DNA of 64,000 bases from Cryptosporangium minutisporangium (GCF_039536245.1 NZ_BAAAYN010000033.1:1-64000), one strand, 5' to 3'; positions 1 to 10,584 are shown, numbered from the stretch's first letter. Numbers and translations are program-made. The notes: generated by a model not told the origin, from the sequence alone.

Positions 1-191
1 AGCCCGGCGTAACGAATGTTCTGTCCGTCGTTGGTGACGGCCTGCTCGTCGGCGTGCGGGGCGGCGGTGGTGAAAGCAGCGGGGGCAGTAGCGATGCCTG
101 CGCTGACCGCGACGGCGGCAGCAACGGTGGCAAGCGCGGCGACCTTGGAGGTCGGGGCGGAGGCGGACCGGAAGGGAAGCAGGTTACGCAT
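1..191 (-). CDS. N-terminal fragment of a secreted protein (cut by window edge)
   Basis: Only the first 63 codons are in the window; the rest lies beyond the left edge. The minus-strand ATG at 191-189 opens a typical signal peptide: a short basic start (MRNLLPFR), a hydrophobic Ala/Val stretch from about residue 17 to 38, and a likely cleavage after the Ala-rich segment near residue 40. The mature start (HADEQAVTNDGQNIRYAG) resembles the beginning of actinobacterial cell-wall hydrolases, but no catalytic domain is visible, so no function is assigned. It is transcribed in the same direction as the histidine kinase at 309-2165, which lies upstream of it with a 117-base gap. Confidence 0.6.
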   Translation of the reverse strand, partial: MRNLLPFRSASAPTSKVAALATVAAAVAVSAGIATAPAAFTTAAPHADEQAVTNDGQNIRYAG

Positions 192-308
192 GCCCTCTAT
201 GTCGGGAGGGCGGAGTGCGCCGGGCGGTGCGGAAAAGTTTCCGCTCGGGAGTCTCGTCCTGCCCGCGGATTTGCCGCCCCGAGCCGCAACCGGCCGGGCG
301 GCGACCGG

Positions 309-2165
309 CTAGGCGTCCGCGTCGGGGAGGTGGGGGCGCACCGGAAGGTTGATCGCGAACGCGTCGGTCTGACCGGTGCGGGGCGTGGCGAGCTGACCGC
401 CGTGCCGGGAGACGATCGCCCTGGCGATCAGGAACGACAGCGCGTTGCCCGCGCCGCGGTCGCCGGTGGTGAACAGGTGGTCACCGGCGGCCAGCGCGGA
501 CGGCGACCCGACCCGGACGGTCCACTGCGCGGCCCCGAACGTCACCCGGACGTCGATGCGGGTACCGGCGTGGGCGGTGGCCACGATGCTCAGCAGTGCC
601 TCCACCGCCTGCCGCAGCCGGGCCGGGTCGACCCGCAGCATCGGGCCCGTCACGTTCCCGACCAGGTCCACGGTGACGCCCGCCTGCACCGCGGACTCCG
701 CGAACGAGTCCACGGCCTCGCCGATGACGTCGGGCAGGTGCACCGCTCGCAAGGTGAGCGGCAACGTCCCGCCCTCCAGCCCGGCCAGCGTGATCAGGTC
801 GTCGACGATGCGCAGCGTCCGGTTGGTGTTGCGCGCGATCGCCTCCAGCGCGATCTGGCGCTGGTCGGCCGGGGCGTCCGGCTCCTCCGAGAGCATCTGG
901 CTGAACGTCGCGATCGAGGTGAGCGGTGTGCGCAGCTCGTGCGAGGCGGCCGCGACGAACTCGGTCTTGAGTGTCGCGACCTCGGCGAGCGCCCGGTTCC
1001 GCTCCTCCAATCCGCGACGGATCGTGACCTGGTCGGTGACGTCCCGGACCACCCACAGGTGTCCGGCGACGGCACCCTCGGCGTGGATCGGCGCATAGTC
1101 CCGGACGATGACCCGCCCGTCGGTGAGCGTGAACTCGGAGCCGGTGGCCGGCTTGCCCTGCGCCACCAGCCGCAGCGTCTCGGCTCGTAGCGCCACAGGG
1201 TCGGCGAAGATCTCGGCCGGTGGGAGCCGCTCGGTGGTGTGCTCGCCGATCAGCTCGTGCGCGGATAGCCGTGACCCCAGTACGCGCGCCAGGGCGTCGT
1301 TCGCCAGTACCGCCCGCCGCTCGGAGTCCTCCACCAGGATGCCCACTCGCAGTGCCTCGATCAGCGTGTCGATCCGTGCGCTGTGCAGCTGCTCGCGACG
1401 CTCGGCGTCCACCGCGCGCGTGACGTCGATCGCGTAGAGGGCGATGCCCTCGACGGCGGGTTCGTCGACGAGGTTCTGCACGGTCAGCGCGTAGACCCGC
1501 CACTCGTCGCCGTGCGGGCCCGGTGGGCGCAGCCGGACCTCGACGGTCTCCGCGTCGCTCGCCCCGAGCACGTGGTCGCCGGTGCGCGGTGCGTTCAGCG
1601 CCGCCGCGAACAGCTTGCGGACCAGGGAGATGTCCTCGGGATGGATGATCGACTCGGCGACGCCCGTGGTGGGCCGCCCAGGGCCGTGCAGTCGGACCGC
1701 GGCCGGTGACGACCAGCGCCAGCGGCCGTCGGGCTCGTAGACCATCGTGACGACCGGCGACCGCCCGACCAGTGCCCGGTGGAACCACTCGGACTGGCGA
1801 CGTTCGTCGGCCTTGGCCGGCAGCGAACCGATGACGACGACGTACCCGTGGCCCTCCGACGGGGTGACCAGGACGTCGGCCGGGAACTCGCTGCCGTCGG
1901 CGCGACGGGCCGGCAGCGCGCGATGGCCCTGCCCCTCCTCGTCGGCGCAGGCGTCGTAGAGCGGCCGGAGCGGGTCGTCGATGCCGTCCCGGAGCCGCGC
2001 CGGGACGATCAGCTCGCCGAGTTGCCTCCCGAGCACGTCGGGGCGTCGATAGCCGAGCAGTTGCTCCGCGCTGTGGGTGAATGTCAGCACCCGGCCGTCC
2101 GGATCGACCATGACGACGGCGAGAGGCACGGGGAACGCCGGCACTGTCGGCGCAGCCGGTTCCAT
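309..2165 (-). CDS. PAS-domain sensor histidine kinase with degenerate ATPase domain
   Basis: 618 residues with no membrane segment, so probably a cytoplasmic sensor. Three PAS-like domains lie at about 15-110, 125-250 and 265-380. A HisKA domain follows with an intact H-box (SHELRTPLTSI, His409). The C-terminal ATPase region keeps the fold outline and the terminal ISRHGG-like segment (VSRHGGQLA, about 585-593), but the N-box Asn is lost (ALLSIVATA at 523-531), the G1 Asp-x-Gly-x-Gly is replaced (VGSPSALAAG at 552-561) and G2 reads GAGNALSFL. It is a clear paralogue of the intact kinase transcribed divergently from 2343: both have EERN-A-L before a K-x-EFVA-SHELR-PLTS block. Autophosphorylation looks impossible; it could be a phosphatase, a heterodimer partner or a decaying copy. 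Confidence 0.85.
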   Translation of the reverse strand: MEPAAPTVPAFPVPLAVVMVDPDGRVLTFTHSAEQLLGYRRPDVLGRQLGELIVPARLRDGIDDPLRPLYDACADEEGQGHRALPARRADGSEFPADVLVTPSEGHGYVVVIGSLPAKADERRQSEWFHRALVGRSPVVTMVYEPDGRWRWSSPAAVRLHGPGRPTTGVAESIIHPEDISLVRKLFAAALNAPRTGDHVLGASDAETVEVRLRPPGPHGDEWRVYALTVQNLVDEPAVEGIALYAIDVTRAVDAERREQLHSARIDTLIEALRVGILVEDSERRAVLANDALARVLGSRLSAHELIGEHTTERLPPAEIFADPVALRAETLRLVAQGKPATGSEFTLTDGRVIVRDYAPIHAEGAVAGHLWVVRDVTDQVTIRRGLEERNRALAEVATLKTEFVAAASHELRTPLTSIATFSQMLSEEPDAPADQRQIALEAIARNTNRTLRIVDDLITLAGLEGGTLPLTLRAVHLPDVIGEAVDSFAESAVQAGVTVDLVGNVTGPMLRVDPARLRQAVEALLSIVATAHAGTRIDVRVTFGAAQWTVRVGSPSALAAGDHLFTTGDRGAGNALSFLIARAIVSRHGGQLATPRTGQTDAFAINLPVRPHLPDADA

Positions 2166-2342
2166 TCACCCTCCTCCCAGCACGGACCGGCGCGCGCGAT
2201 CCGCGTCCGGTCCTTCCCTGTCGACTGTTACGTGTGTCAATGTGCGCAGATAGTCTCTACTATGAGAAAGATACGCAAAACTAGTGAAATGTGAGTTTCG
2301 TGTCGCGTGCGGCGGACTACGGCCCGCCTGCAGAGGAGGGGC

Positions 2343-3953
2343 GTGGCCGAGGTCACGAACGGGGGCGTTGCGGCCGGTGGCGCTGTGACGGTGGGAGCGG
2401 CCGCGCGTGCGGCCGCCAGTTCCCCACGCCCCGATGCCCCCCGGCGCGGCTCGGAACGCCCTGAGCTGTTCCGCGCGGTGGTCGAGGCCGCCCGTGCCGC
2501 GGTGGCCGTCGTTTACCCCGACGGGTCCTGGACGGCGCTGGGGGACACGTTCACCCGCGGCCTCGGGCACCCCGCCGACCTGCCCGCGCGGGCCCGCGTG
2601 CTCTCGCTGGTGCACCCCGGCGACCGGCGCGCGGTCCTGGCGGCCTTCCGGGCCGCGCTGGAGGGCCGGGAACCGACCCAGTCGATCCCGGTCCGGGTGC
2701 GAACCGCGCAGGGCACCTGGATCGAGCTGGCCACGACCGTGCGCAGCCGCGTCCACGATCCGGACGTCGGCGGCGTCGTCTACTACGGCGTCGAGGTCGG
2801 CCGGGCTCGGGACGCCGAGTGGGCGCTCCACGAGACGCACGACGGGCTGGCGCGGCTGATCGAGACGCTGACCGTCGGCATTTTGCTGGTCGACGGCGAC
2901 GGGCGAGTCGCGGTCGCGAACAAGGCGTTGCTCGACCTGTTCGGTGTCCCCGGCCCGCCGCGGCGCTACCACGGCACCGACGCCCGCGCACTGCTCCGCC
3001 GGATGGCGGGCGCGATGCGCGCACCGGATCGGGTCGCCGACCGCCTCGACCGCCTGCTGGTGGAGCCGTGGACGGCGCTCGACACCGACCTGGTCCTGGT
3101 CGGTGGACGGGTGGTCGAGATCGACGTGGTCCCGGTCGGCGGCCCGGCGGGCAACGGCGCGCTGCTGCACGCCTGGGACGTCACGGTCCGGGCCAACACG
3201 CAGCGCAGCCTCGAAGAGCGCAACGAGGCGCTCTCCGCCCTGGTGGCGGCGAAGAACGAATTCGTCGCGAGCGTGTCGCACGAGCTGCGTAGCCCGCTGA
3301 CGTCAGTGGTCACGTTCAGCAACCTGCTGGCCCAGCCCGACTGGGGCGAACTGGACGACGAGCAGCGTCAGTTCATCGAGGTGATCCAGCGCAACGCGGA
3401 TCGGCTCCTGCGGCTGATCGAGGACCTGCTACTGCTCTCCCGGCTGGAAGCGCGGACTCTGCAGTTCGTCCCCAGCCGTGTCATCCTCCCCGACCTGGTG
3501 CGCGCCGCCGTGGCAGAGCGCGCGCCGATCGCCCAAGCCGCCGACATCACGCTGAAGGCCGAGGTGTCCGGCGACTCGGTGATGTCCTGCGACGAGCTCC
3601 GAGTCAACCAGGTGCTCGGGAACCTGATCGGGAACGCGCTGAAGTTCACGCCGCCCGGTGGACTGGTGACCGTGCGCTGCCATCCCGCGGCCGACGGCTG
3701 GCGGCTGTCGGTGACCGACAGCGGCATCGGCATCCCGGCTGAGGACCTGGACCGGATCTTCGAGGCTTTCCATCGCGCCTCGAACGTGGAGAAGCACAGC
3801 CACCCCGGAACGGGGCTCGGCCTGGTGATCAGTAAAGCGATCGTCGAGCGCCACGGCGGACTGATGGAGATCACGAGCGAGCTCGGCCGGGGGACGACGG
3901 TGACCGTCTGGTTGCCGCAACGCCGAGTCGGTGACCGGGAGGGGGACCGGTGA
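2343..3953 (+). CDS. PAS-domain sensor histidine kinase (intact)
   Basis: Soluble sensor kinase of about 536 residues. PAS-like regions lie at about 45-155 and 170-285. HisKA has the H-box SHELRSPLTS (His313). The HATPase domain has all boxes: N-box NLIGNALKFT, G1 DSGIGI, F-box around EAFHRAS, and G2 GTGLGLVISK. The start at GTG 2343 is preferred over the in-frame GTG at 2307 because AGAGGAGGGG lies just before it; the spacing is short, so the start stays uncertain. The stop overlaps the start of the response regulator at 3950 by 4 bases, so the two form a two-component pair. The divergent degenerate paralogue at 309-2165 shares the AT-rich intergenic region 2220-2300, which probably holds both promoters. 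The signal is unknown. Confidence 0.88.
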   Translation: MAEVTNGGVAAGGAVTVGAAARAAASSPRPDAPRRGSERPELFRAVVEAARAAVAVVYPDGSWTALGDTFTRGLGHPADLPARARVLSLVHPGDRRAVLAAFRAALEGREPTQSIPVRVRTAQGTWIELATTVRSRVHDPDVGGVVYYGVEVGRARDAEWALHETHDGLARLIETLTVGILLVDGDGRVAVANKALLDLFGVPGPPRRYHGTDARALLRRMAGAMRAPDRVADRLDRLLVEPWTALDTDLVLVGGRVVEIDVVPVGGPAGNGALLHAWDVTVRANTQRSLEERNEALSALVAAKNEFVASVSHELRSPLTSVVTFSNLLAQPDWGELDDEQRQFIEVIQRNADRLLRLIEDLLLLSRLEARTLQFVPSRVILPDLVRAAVAERAPIAQAADITLKAEVSGDSVMSCDELRVNQVLGNLIGNALKFTPPGGLVTVRCHPAADGWRLSVTDSGIGIPAEDLDRIFEAFHRASNVEKHSHPGTGLGLVISKAIVERHGGLMEITSELGRGTTVTVWLPQRRVGDREGDR

Positions 3954-4633
3954 GCAAACTACTGGTTGTCGAGGACAATCCGGATATCGCACTCGGGCTC
4001 AAGCTTTTGTTCGAGCGGGCCGGACACAACGTGGAGCACGCCCAGGACGGCCGGGAAGGGTTGCGCCTGGTTCACAAGGTCCGTCCCGACCTGGTGGTAC
4101 TGGATATCGGGCTGCCGATCATGGACGGCTGGCAGGTGCTGGAGCGAGTGCGGGACATCTCGGATGTACCCGTGCTGCTGCTCACCGCGCACGGGCAGGA
4201 GCGCGACAAGGTGCGCGGCCTGCACGGCGGCGCGGACGACTACCTGACCAAACCGTTCACGAACGGAGAGCTGCTGGCCCGGGTGACCGCGCTGTTGCGC
4301 CGCTCGTCGGCGCCGGACTGGTCGGAGGAGATCTACGACGACGGCCGGTTGCAGCTCGACCCGGTCCGCCGTTCGGTGACCGTGGACGGCGAGTCGGTGC
4401 ACCTGACGCCGATCGAGTTCCGGCTTCTCAACACGCTTGCCCGGCACAAGGGCGCGGTGCTCTCGCCGTCCCAGCTGCTGTCCCAGGTGTGGGACGACCC
4501 GACCGGGATCGGAGCGGAGCGGGTGAAGTTCGCGGTGCTGCGGCTGAGGCGCCGGCTCGGCTGGTCCGACCCGTCCGACTCCCCGATCGAGTCCGTCCGA
4601 GGAGTCGGTTACCGCTACCGCCCACCTGCTTGA
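3950..4633 (+). CDS. OmpR/PhoB-family response regulator
   Basis: 227 residues. The receiver domain (about 1-115) has the acidic pocket EDN at 8-10, phospho-acceptor Asp52 (VLDIGLP), the conserved Thr in LLLTAHG and Lys in LTKPF. The C-terminal winged helix (about 130-225) has HLTPIEFRLLNTLARHKG and ends with the usual ESVRGVGYRY strand. The GTG start overlaps the stop of the histidine kinase upstream (GTGA), so they are translationally coupled and almost certainly cognate. The target genes are unknown; the degenerate kinase on the other strand is an obvious candidate modulator of the same pathway. Confidence 0.93.
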   Translation: MSKLLVVEDNPDIALGLKLLFERAGHNVEHAQDGREGLRLVHKVRPDLVVLDIGLPIMDGWQVLERVRDISDVPVLLLTAHGQERDKVRGLHGGADDYLTKPFTNGELLARVTALLRRSSAPDWSEEIYDDGRLQLDPVRRSVTVDGESVHLTPIEFRLLNTLARHKGAVLSPSQLLSQVWDDPTGIGAERVKFAVLRLRRRLGWSDPSDSPIESVRGVGYRYRPPA

Positions 4634-4667
4634 CAGGCTCATTGGTACGAGCTGTAGCCTCATTGGC

Positions 4668-5207
4668 ATGAGTCAGCCGGTGCGCAGACTCGGGCTCACG
4701 GTCGACGAGTGGCTCGCCGCGAGCGAGGCGGCTGGTGCGGGCGCCCGGGTCGAGATTGTCAACGGGGAGTTCGTGATGCGCCGTGTGGGCGGCAACCCGC
4801 ATGAGGCAGTGGCCGGGTGTCATCGCTACGCCGCCCGCGCAATGGGGCTTGGTGGTCGACGAGGGAGGAGAGGTGGTCGTCGGTCGGTACCCAGATGTGC
4901 TCGTAGATGGCACTTCGCTGGCGAACGACCCGGTGTTCGTCGGGGTGCCGCATGCCATCGTGGAGGTTTGGTCGCCGACCAGCACGCTTGCCGAGATGAA
5001 TCGAAAACGCCGCGAATACCGTGAGGGCGGTGCCCCGGTGTTCATCGAGGCGTTTTAACCGACACTCTGGACGTTCACCTCGAATGGCTCGTTCTCGAGG
5101 ACGGGCGCTGGGTCAGCGTTGCGGCCGCCAGCGGAACGTCCGAGCTGCGGGTCGGTGGGGAGCGGCCGTTCTCCGTTGTGCCGAACGCGTTGTTGCGTCC
5201 GCTCTAG
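4668..5207 (+). pseudogene. Uma2-family (DUF820, restriction endonuclease-like) pseudogene
   Basis: Three segments of one Uma2-type protein lie in order but in different frames. The first (ATG 4668 to about 4810) reads LGLTVDEWLAASEA and VEIVNGEFVMRRVGGNPHEAVAG. The frame then shifts by one and gives WGLVVDEGGEVVVGRYPDVLVD followed by HAIVEVWSPTST and KRREYREGGAPVFIEAF, ending at a TAA at 5056. Back in the first frame the expected C-terminal part continues (DVHLEWLVLEDGRWVSVAAA) to TAG 5205-5207. About 20 residues between the first two blocks are also missing compared with typical Uma2 proteins. Two frameshifts plus a small deletion argue for real decay rather than one base error. These genes are common, often decayed, and of debated function. 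Confidence 0.8.
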
Positions 5208-5243
5208 GGCGGAGCGTCGCGCGGCCGCATAGAGTGGCGCGGC

Positions 5244-6839
5244 ATGACGCGTGAGTTCCGCAAGACGGCGGAAGCCGTCGTCGACGACCTGCTGGCGGGC
5301 GACCCGGTCGGCGCCTTCTACGCCGGCGACCACCGCCACGACCACGAGCTACCCGACTACTCGGCGGATGCCGTCGCCGACCGGGTCCGCCGCCTGCGCG
5401 AGGACGCCGACGCGCTCGCCGAGATCGAGGTCGACGACCTGGGCCCGGAAGACGCCGTCGACGCGCAACTGCTCGCGTCGGCGGTCGACCAGCGACTGTT
5501 CGCGCTGACCGAGCTACGCGAACACGAGTGGAACCCGCTACTGCACAACCCGGGCGCTCTCCTGGACGGGTTGATCACCCGGGAGTTCGCACCGCCGGCC
5601 GAGCGTCTCAAAGCGCTCGCCGACCGGCTTCGGCAGGTCCCGGACGCCCTGCGCGCCGCGGAGGCGACGCTGCGCGATTGCCCGCGCATCCACGTCGAGA
5701 CCGCGATCGGCCAGCTCGACGGCGTCGCGAGCCTGGTCACCGACGAGGTGCCGCGGCTCGCGGCCCAGGTCTCCGGAGCCGACGTCACCGCACCCGCAGC
5801 GGCCGCGCTGGCCGCACTCGACCGGCACCGCGCCTGGCTCACCGATCAGCTGGACAGCTCCCAGGGCGAGGCCCGGCTCGGGCGGCGTCGCTGGGAGGCC
5901 AAGCTCTGGCACGAGCTCGATTCCGAACTCACCGCGACCGCGCTGCTCGCCGCCGCCGAGAAGCGGCTCGCCGAGGTCGGAGAGCAGATCCGGGCGGTGG
6001 CCGAGGAACTGACCGGCTCCGACGACGTCCGGGCCGCGCTGAATTCGCTCGCAGCAGACCGCCCGACCGACGCGACCGTCATCGCCCGGGCCGACGACGG
6101 CCTGCGCGCGGCGATCGAGTTCGTTCGCGCGCACGACCTGGTGACGCTGCCGGACGACGAGTGCCGCATCATCGAGATGCCGGAGTTCGCGCGTGGCGTC
6201 GCGATCGCCTACTGCGACCCGCCGGGCCCGCTGGAGACCGCCGACATCCCGACGTTCTACGCGATCGCCCCGACGCCCGCCGACTGGTCGGACGACCGAC
6301 GGGAGTCGTTCTACCGCGAGTACAACAACCATCTGCTGCAGAACCTGGCCGTGCACGAGGCGGTACCCGGTCACTTCCTGCAGCTCGCGCACGCACGTCG
6401 CTTCCGGGGAAGCACCCGTGCCCGCGCGCTGTGCATGTCCGGCTCGTTCGTCGAGGGCTGGGCGGTCTACGCCGAGCACCTGATGATCGACGCCGGTTTC
6501 GGAGGGCTACCGGTGCAGATGCAGCAGCTCAAGATGGAGCTGCGGATGGTGATCAACGCGCTGCTCGACCAGCTCGTACACGCCGAGGACCTGTCCGAGG
6601 CGGAGGCCATGGCGCTGATGGTGGAGAAGGGCTTCCAGGAGGAGGGTGAAGCGGCCGGCAAGTGGCGCCGGGCGCTGCTGACGTCCGCACAGCTCTCGAC
6701 GTACTTCGTCGGGTACACCGAGGTGTCCGCGATCGCTGCGGCCCGCCCTTCGGACGTGCCGCTGAAGGAGTGGCACGACCGCATGCTCGCCCACGGTTCC
6801 CCGTCCCCAAGGCATTTGCGTAGTTTGTTGAATATTTGA
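5244..6839 (+). CDS. DUF885 family zinc-dependent metalloprotein
   Basis: 531 residues, the usual size for DUF885 proteins, a widespread family related to M32-like carboxypeptidases and presumed to be peptidases. The zinc-binding helix is visible as AVHEAVPGHFLQL around residue 371, with the downstream acidic partner in SFVEGWAVYAEHLM around 403-416, which is the family's second signature. No signal peptide or membrane segment is seen, so it should be cytoplasmic. It is monocistronic: the Uma2 pseudogene ends 36 bases upstream, and eno follows after a 263-base gap. The substrate is unknown; confidence in the family is high, in peptidase activity moderate. Confidence 0.88.
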   Translation: MTREFRKTAEAVVDDLLAGDPVGAFYAGDHRHDHELPDYSADAVADRVRRLREDADALAEIEVDDLGPEDAVDAQLLASAVDQRLFALTELREHEWNPLLHNPGALLDGLITREFAPPAERLKALADRLRQVPDALRAAEATLRDCPRIHVETAIGQLDGVASLVTDEVPRLAAQVSGADVTAPAAAALAALDRHRAWLTDQLDSSQGEARLGRRRWEAKLWHELDSELTATALLAAAEKRLAEVGEQIRAVAEELTGSDDVRAALNSLAADRPTDATVIARADDGLRAAIEFVRAHDLVTLPDDECRIIEMPEFARGVAIAYCDPPGPLETADIPTFYAIAPTPADWSDDRRESFYREYNNHLLQNLAVHEAVPGHFLQLAHARRFRGSTRARALCMSGSFVEGWAVYAEHLMIDAGFGGLPVQMQQLKMELRMVINALLDQLVHAEDLSEAEAMALMVEKGFQEEGEAAGKWRRALLTSAQLSTYFVGYTEVSAIAAARPSDVPLKEWHDRMLAHGSPSPRHLRSLLNI

Positions 6840-7088
6840 CAACGGACCTGGAGCCCGCTGAGAGCGTCGGGGACAGTTGAGCGCGTGGCCGCCGCGACCT
6901 TGGTGTTGTCTCAAGGCCTCGCGCTCGGCTGTCATCCGTCGCTCTCAGCGAGCCGTGCAGTCGGCGGGCCGTGCGGAGTCGCGCTGGGTGCGGGACTAGG
7001 CTCTTTGGCGAGAGCGGCGGGCCGAACCCGCGCCCGACCGCCATACGGTCCCGTACTCGCGCCGGGCCGCCCCGGACGCCCCGACTAT

Positions 7089-8386
<1,298 letters not shown>

Positions 8387-8393
8387 GTACCTG

Positions 8394-9104
8394 ATGGCTA
8401 GTCCGCGCCGCACTCCCAGCGGCCAGCGTCCGTCGCGGGCCGGCGGTAACCGCCGCCCGTCGACGTCGTCGGCCGCGCGGAGTGCGGCGCGGTCGGCTAC
8501 CCCCCGCGCCACTCCACGAACGACCAGCCCGCACGGCGGACGGGTCACCGGGCGAGTGCCGGGCAAGCAGCGTGACTACCCGGTCTCGTCGGTTCCGGCC
8601 CAGCGGCGGGGCGCCGGACGCAGCCCGGGCGCCGGAAGCCGGGAGGGACGCCGGCCTGGTGTCCGCCGGACCGCGGCGTCCGCGCCCGCGGCGATCGACG
8701 GCCGCCGGTTCGTCCGCCGTGGCGAAGGTCGGTTCACGGGGCGGGCGGCGGTGCTGGCGATCCTGTTCGCGGTGCTCGTGCTCACGCTCGCCTACCCGAT
8801 CCAGCAGTACCTGGCGCAGCGGTCCCAGATCGCCGAGGCGGAGCGCGCCCAGGCGCGGCAGGCCGAGCGGATCGCCACGCTCCGCGCCGACCTGGCCAAG
8901 TGGGACGACCCGGCGTACGTGCGGAGCCAGGCCAGTTCCCGTCTGCAGCTGGTGCAGCCGGGGGAGAAGCAATTCATCTTGCAAGACCCGTCCCGCGGAG
9001 GCACCAGCCGGACGCCGACCGAGCCGTCCACCTCGCCGGTCAGCGATCCGCGGTCCTGGTACGGACGGCTCTGGGACAGTGTCGAGGCGGCAGACGAGAA
9101 GTGA
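8394..9104 (+). CDS. ftsB: FtsB/DivIC-like septum formation initiator
   Basis: 236 residues, type II membrane topology. Residues 1-115 are a disordered, strongly basic Arg/Ser/Pro segment. One membrane helix lies at about 117-137 (VLAILFAVLVLTLAYPI), followed by a coiled coil at about 140-170, then the family motif KWDDPAYVRSQASSRL, and a Pro/Ser tail. FtsB-type proteins bridge FtsL and FtsQ in the divisome; in actinobacteria the gene typically sits between eno and DUF501 as here. The long basic cytoplasmic tail is larger than in enterobacterial FtsB (about 100 residues in total) but is seen in actinobacterial members. The start ATG 8394 lies 7 bases after the eno stop; the end overlaps the next gene by 4 bases. 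Confidence 0.88.
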   Translation: MASPRRTPSGQRPSRAGGNRRPSTSSAARSAARSATPRATPRTTSPHGGRVTGRVPGKQRDYPVSSVPAQRRGAGRSPGAGSREGRRPGVRRTAASAPAAIDGRRFVRRGEGRFTGRAAVLAILFAVLVLTLAYPIQQYLAQRSQIAEAERAQARQAERIATLRADLAKWDDPAYVRSQASSRLQLVQPGEKQFILQDPSRGGTSRTPTEPSTSPVSDPRSWYGRLWDSVEAADEK

Positions 9105-9598
9105 GCCTTTCCCCCGCTGATCACGAGACGGTCGCGGCGCAACTCGGACGTGTGCCCCGCGGTGCCGTCGGCGTCGCCCACCGGTGCCCGTGCGGCGCGC
9201 CGGACGTCGTCGAGACCGCACCGCGGCTGCCCGACGGCACGCCGTTTCCGACCACGTTCTACCTGACCTGTCCGCGGCTGGCCGGTCGGCTGAGCACCGC
9301 GGAGGCCGACGGCCTCATGCGCGACATGACCACCCGGCTCGAGACGGATCCGGAACTCGCGCAGCAGTACCGGGCCGCGCACGAGGACTACCTGGAGCGT
9401 CGGCGCGAGCTCGGGACGGTGCCCGAGATCGAGGGCGTGAGCGCCGGCGGGATGCCGACCCGGGTCAAGTGCCTGCACGCGCTGGCCGGGCACGCGCTCG
9501 CGGCTGGGAAGGGCGTCAACCCGTTCGGTGACGAGGCGCTCGAGGCGGTCGGGCACTGGTGGGAACGGAATCCCTGTTCGGGGAAGGACACCGAGTGA
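9101..9598 (+). CDS. DUF501 family protein
   Basis: 165 residues. It opens with a short variable stretch, then a central block with conserved cysteines (HRCPCGAPDVVETAPRL, then FYLTCPRL), and the C-terminal motif GGMPTRVKCLHALAGHALAAG, which is characteristic of DUF501. The Cys and His distribution would suit metal binding, but this is inference; the family has no settled function. The GTG start at 9101 overlaps the ftsB stop, and the stop overlaps the ppx start at 9595, so it is translated as part of the eno-ftsB-DUF501-ppx run. The order is conserved in actinobacteria and suggests a housekeeping role linked to growth or division. Confidence 0.9.
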   Translation: MSLSPADHETVAAQLGRVPRGAVGVAHRCPCGAPDVVETAPRLPDGTPFPTTFYLTCPRLAGRLSTAEADGLMRDMTTRLETDPELAQQYRAAHEDYLERRRELGTVPEIEGVSAGGMPTRVKCLHALAGHALAAGKGVNPFGDEALEAVGHWWERNPCSGKDTE

Positions 9599-10518
9599 CG
9601 AGGGTCGCGGCGATCGACTGCGGGACGAACTCGATCCGCCTGCTGATCGCGGACCTGCCTTCGACGGGGGACGCTCCGCTGGTGGACGTCGTCCGGGAGA
9701 TGCGGATCGTCCGGCTCGGACAGGGTGTGGACCGGACCGGTCGGCTTGCGCCCGAGGCGATCGAACGCACGCGGGTCGCGCTCGCCGAGTACACGTCGCA
9801 GATCCGGGAGCTCGGTGCCGAGCGCGTCCGGATGGTGGCCACCAGCGCCAGCCGGGACGCGTCGAACGCGGACGACTTCCGCGCGATGGTGCTCTCGACG
9901 TTGGGCACGGCGCCGGAGGTCATCACCGGTGACGAGGAGGCCCGGCTGTCGTTCTCCGGCGCGGTCCGTGGCCTGCAGGGCGCCGAGCCGCCGTACCTCG
10001 TCGTGGACATCGGCGGGGGATCGACGGAGTTCGTGCTGGGCACGTCCGGGGTGGACGCGGCTCGATCAGTCGACATCGGTTGCGTCCGGTTGACCGAGCG
10101 ACACCTGCGTAGCGACCCGCCGACCGTGGAAGAGATCGCCGCGACCGAGAAGGACATCGTCGCGGCGGTCGGGGTGGCGAGGGAGACGGTGCCGGTGGAG
10201 CGGGCCCGGACGCTTGTCGGGCTCGCCGGGTCGGTGACCACGGTGACCGCGCTCGCGCTCGGGCTGGACGCCTACGACCCGGCGGCGATCCACCACGCCC
10301 GGGTCAGCCGGGACCAGGTCGCCGAGGTGACCGAACGGCTGCTCACCCAGACGCGCGAGGAGCGTGCCGCCTATCCGGTGATGCACCCCGGGCGGGTGGA
10401 CGTCATCGGAGCGGGCGCGCTGGTGCTGCGGGTGATCATGGACGAGGTGGGCGCCGAGTTCGTCGTCGCCAGCGAGCACGACATCCTCGACGGCATCGCC
10501 TGGTCCCAGACGTCCTGA
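9595..10518 (+). CDS. ppx: Ppx/GppA family exopolyphosphatase
   Basis: 307 residues, the short single-module form of Ppx/GppA proteins. It has the actin-like ATPase fold signatures: phosphate-1 loop AAIDCGTNSIRLLIAD at the start, the middle segment VATSASRDASN, the phosphate-2 loop VVDIGGGSTEFVLG, and the adenosine-type segment LVGLAGSVTTVTALALG. These proteins hydrolyse inorganic polyphosphate and/or pppGpp; which substrate applies here cannot be told from sequence. The GTG start at 9595 overlaps the DUF501 stop. It is the last gene of the eno run; the next gene (10585-11007) is convergent, and the 66-base gap shows only weak inverted repeats. Confidence 0.93.
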   Translation: MTRVAAIDCGTNSIRLLIADLPSTGDAPLVDVVREMRIVRLGQGVDRTGRLAPEAIERTRVALAEYTSQIRELGAERVRMVATSASRDASNADDFRAMVLSTLGTAPEVITGDEEARLSFSGAVRGLQGAEPPYLVVDIGGGSTEFVLGTSGVDAARSVDIGCVRLTERHLRSDPPTVEEIAATEKDIVAAVGVARETVPVERARTLVGLAGSVTTVTALALGLDAYDPAAIHHARVSRDQVAEVTERLLTQTREERAAYPVMHPGRVDVIGAGALVLRVIMDEVGAEFVVASEHDILDGIAWSQTS

Positions 10519-10584
10519 CGGCCCTCTTCCGGGAAGGCGCCCTGGCGTCCGTGCGGGCGGGTGCTTTTTCGGGAACGCCGCCGC

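Noticed and set aside
54-1190. Plus-strand open frame over the first histidine kinase
   Set aside because: Gly/Arg-rich antisense of the kinase codons with no homology or ribosome binding site.
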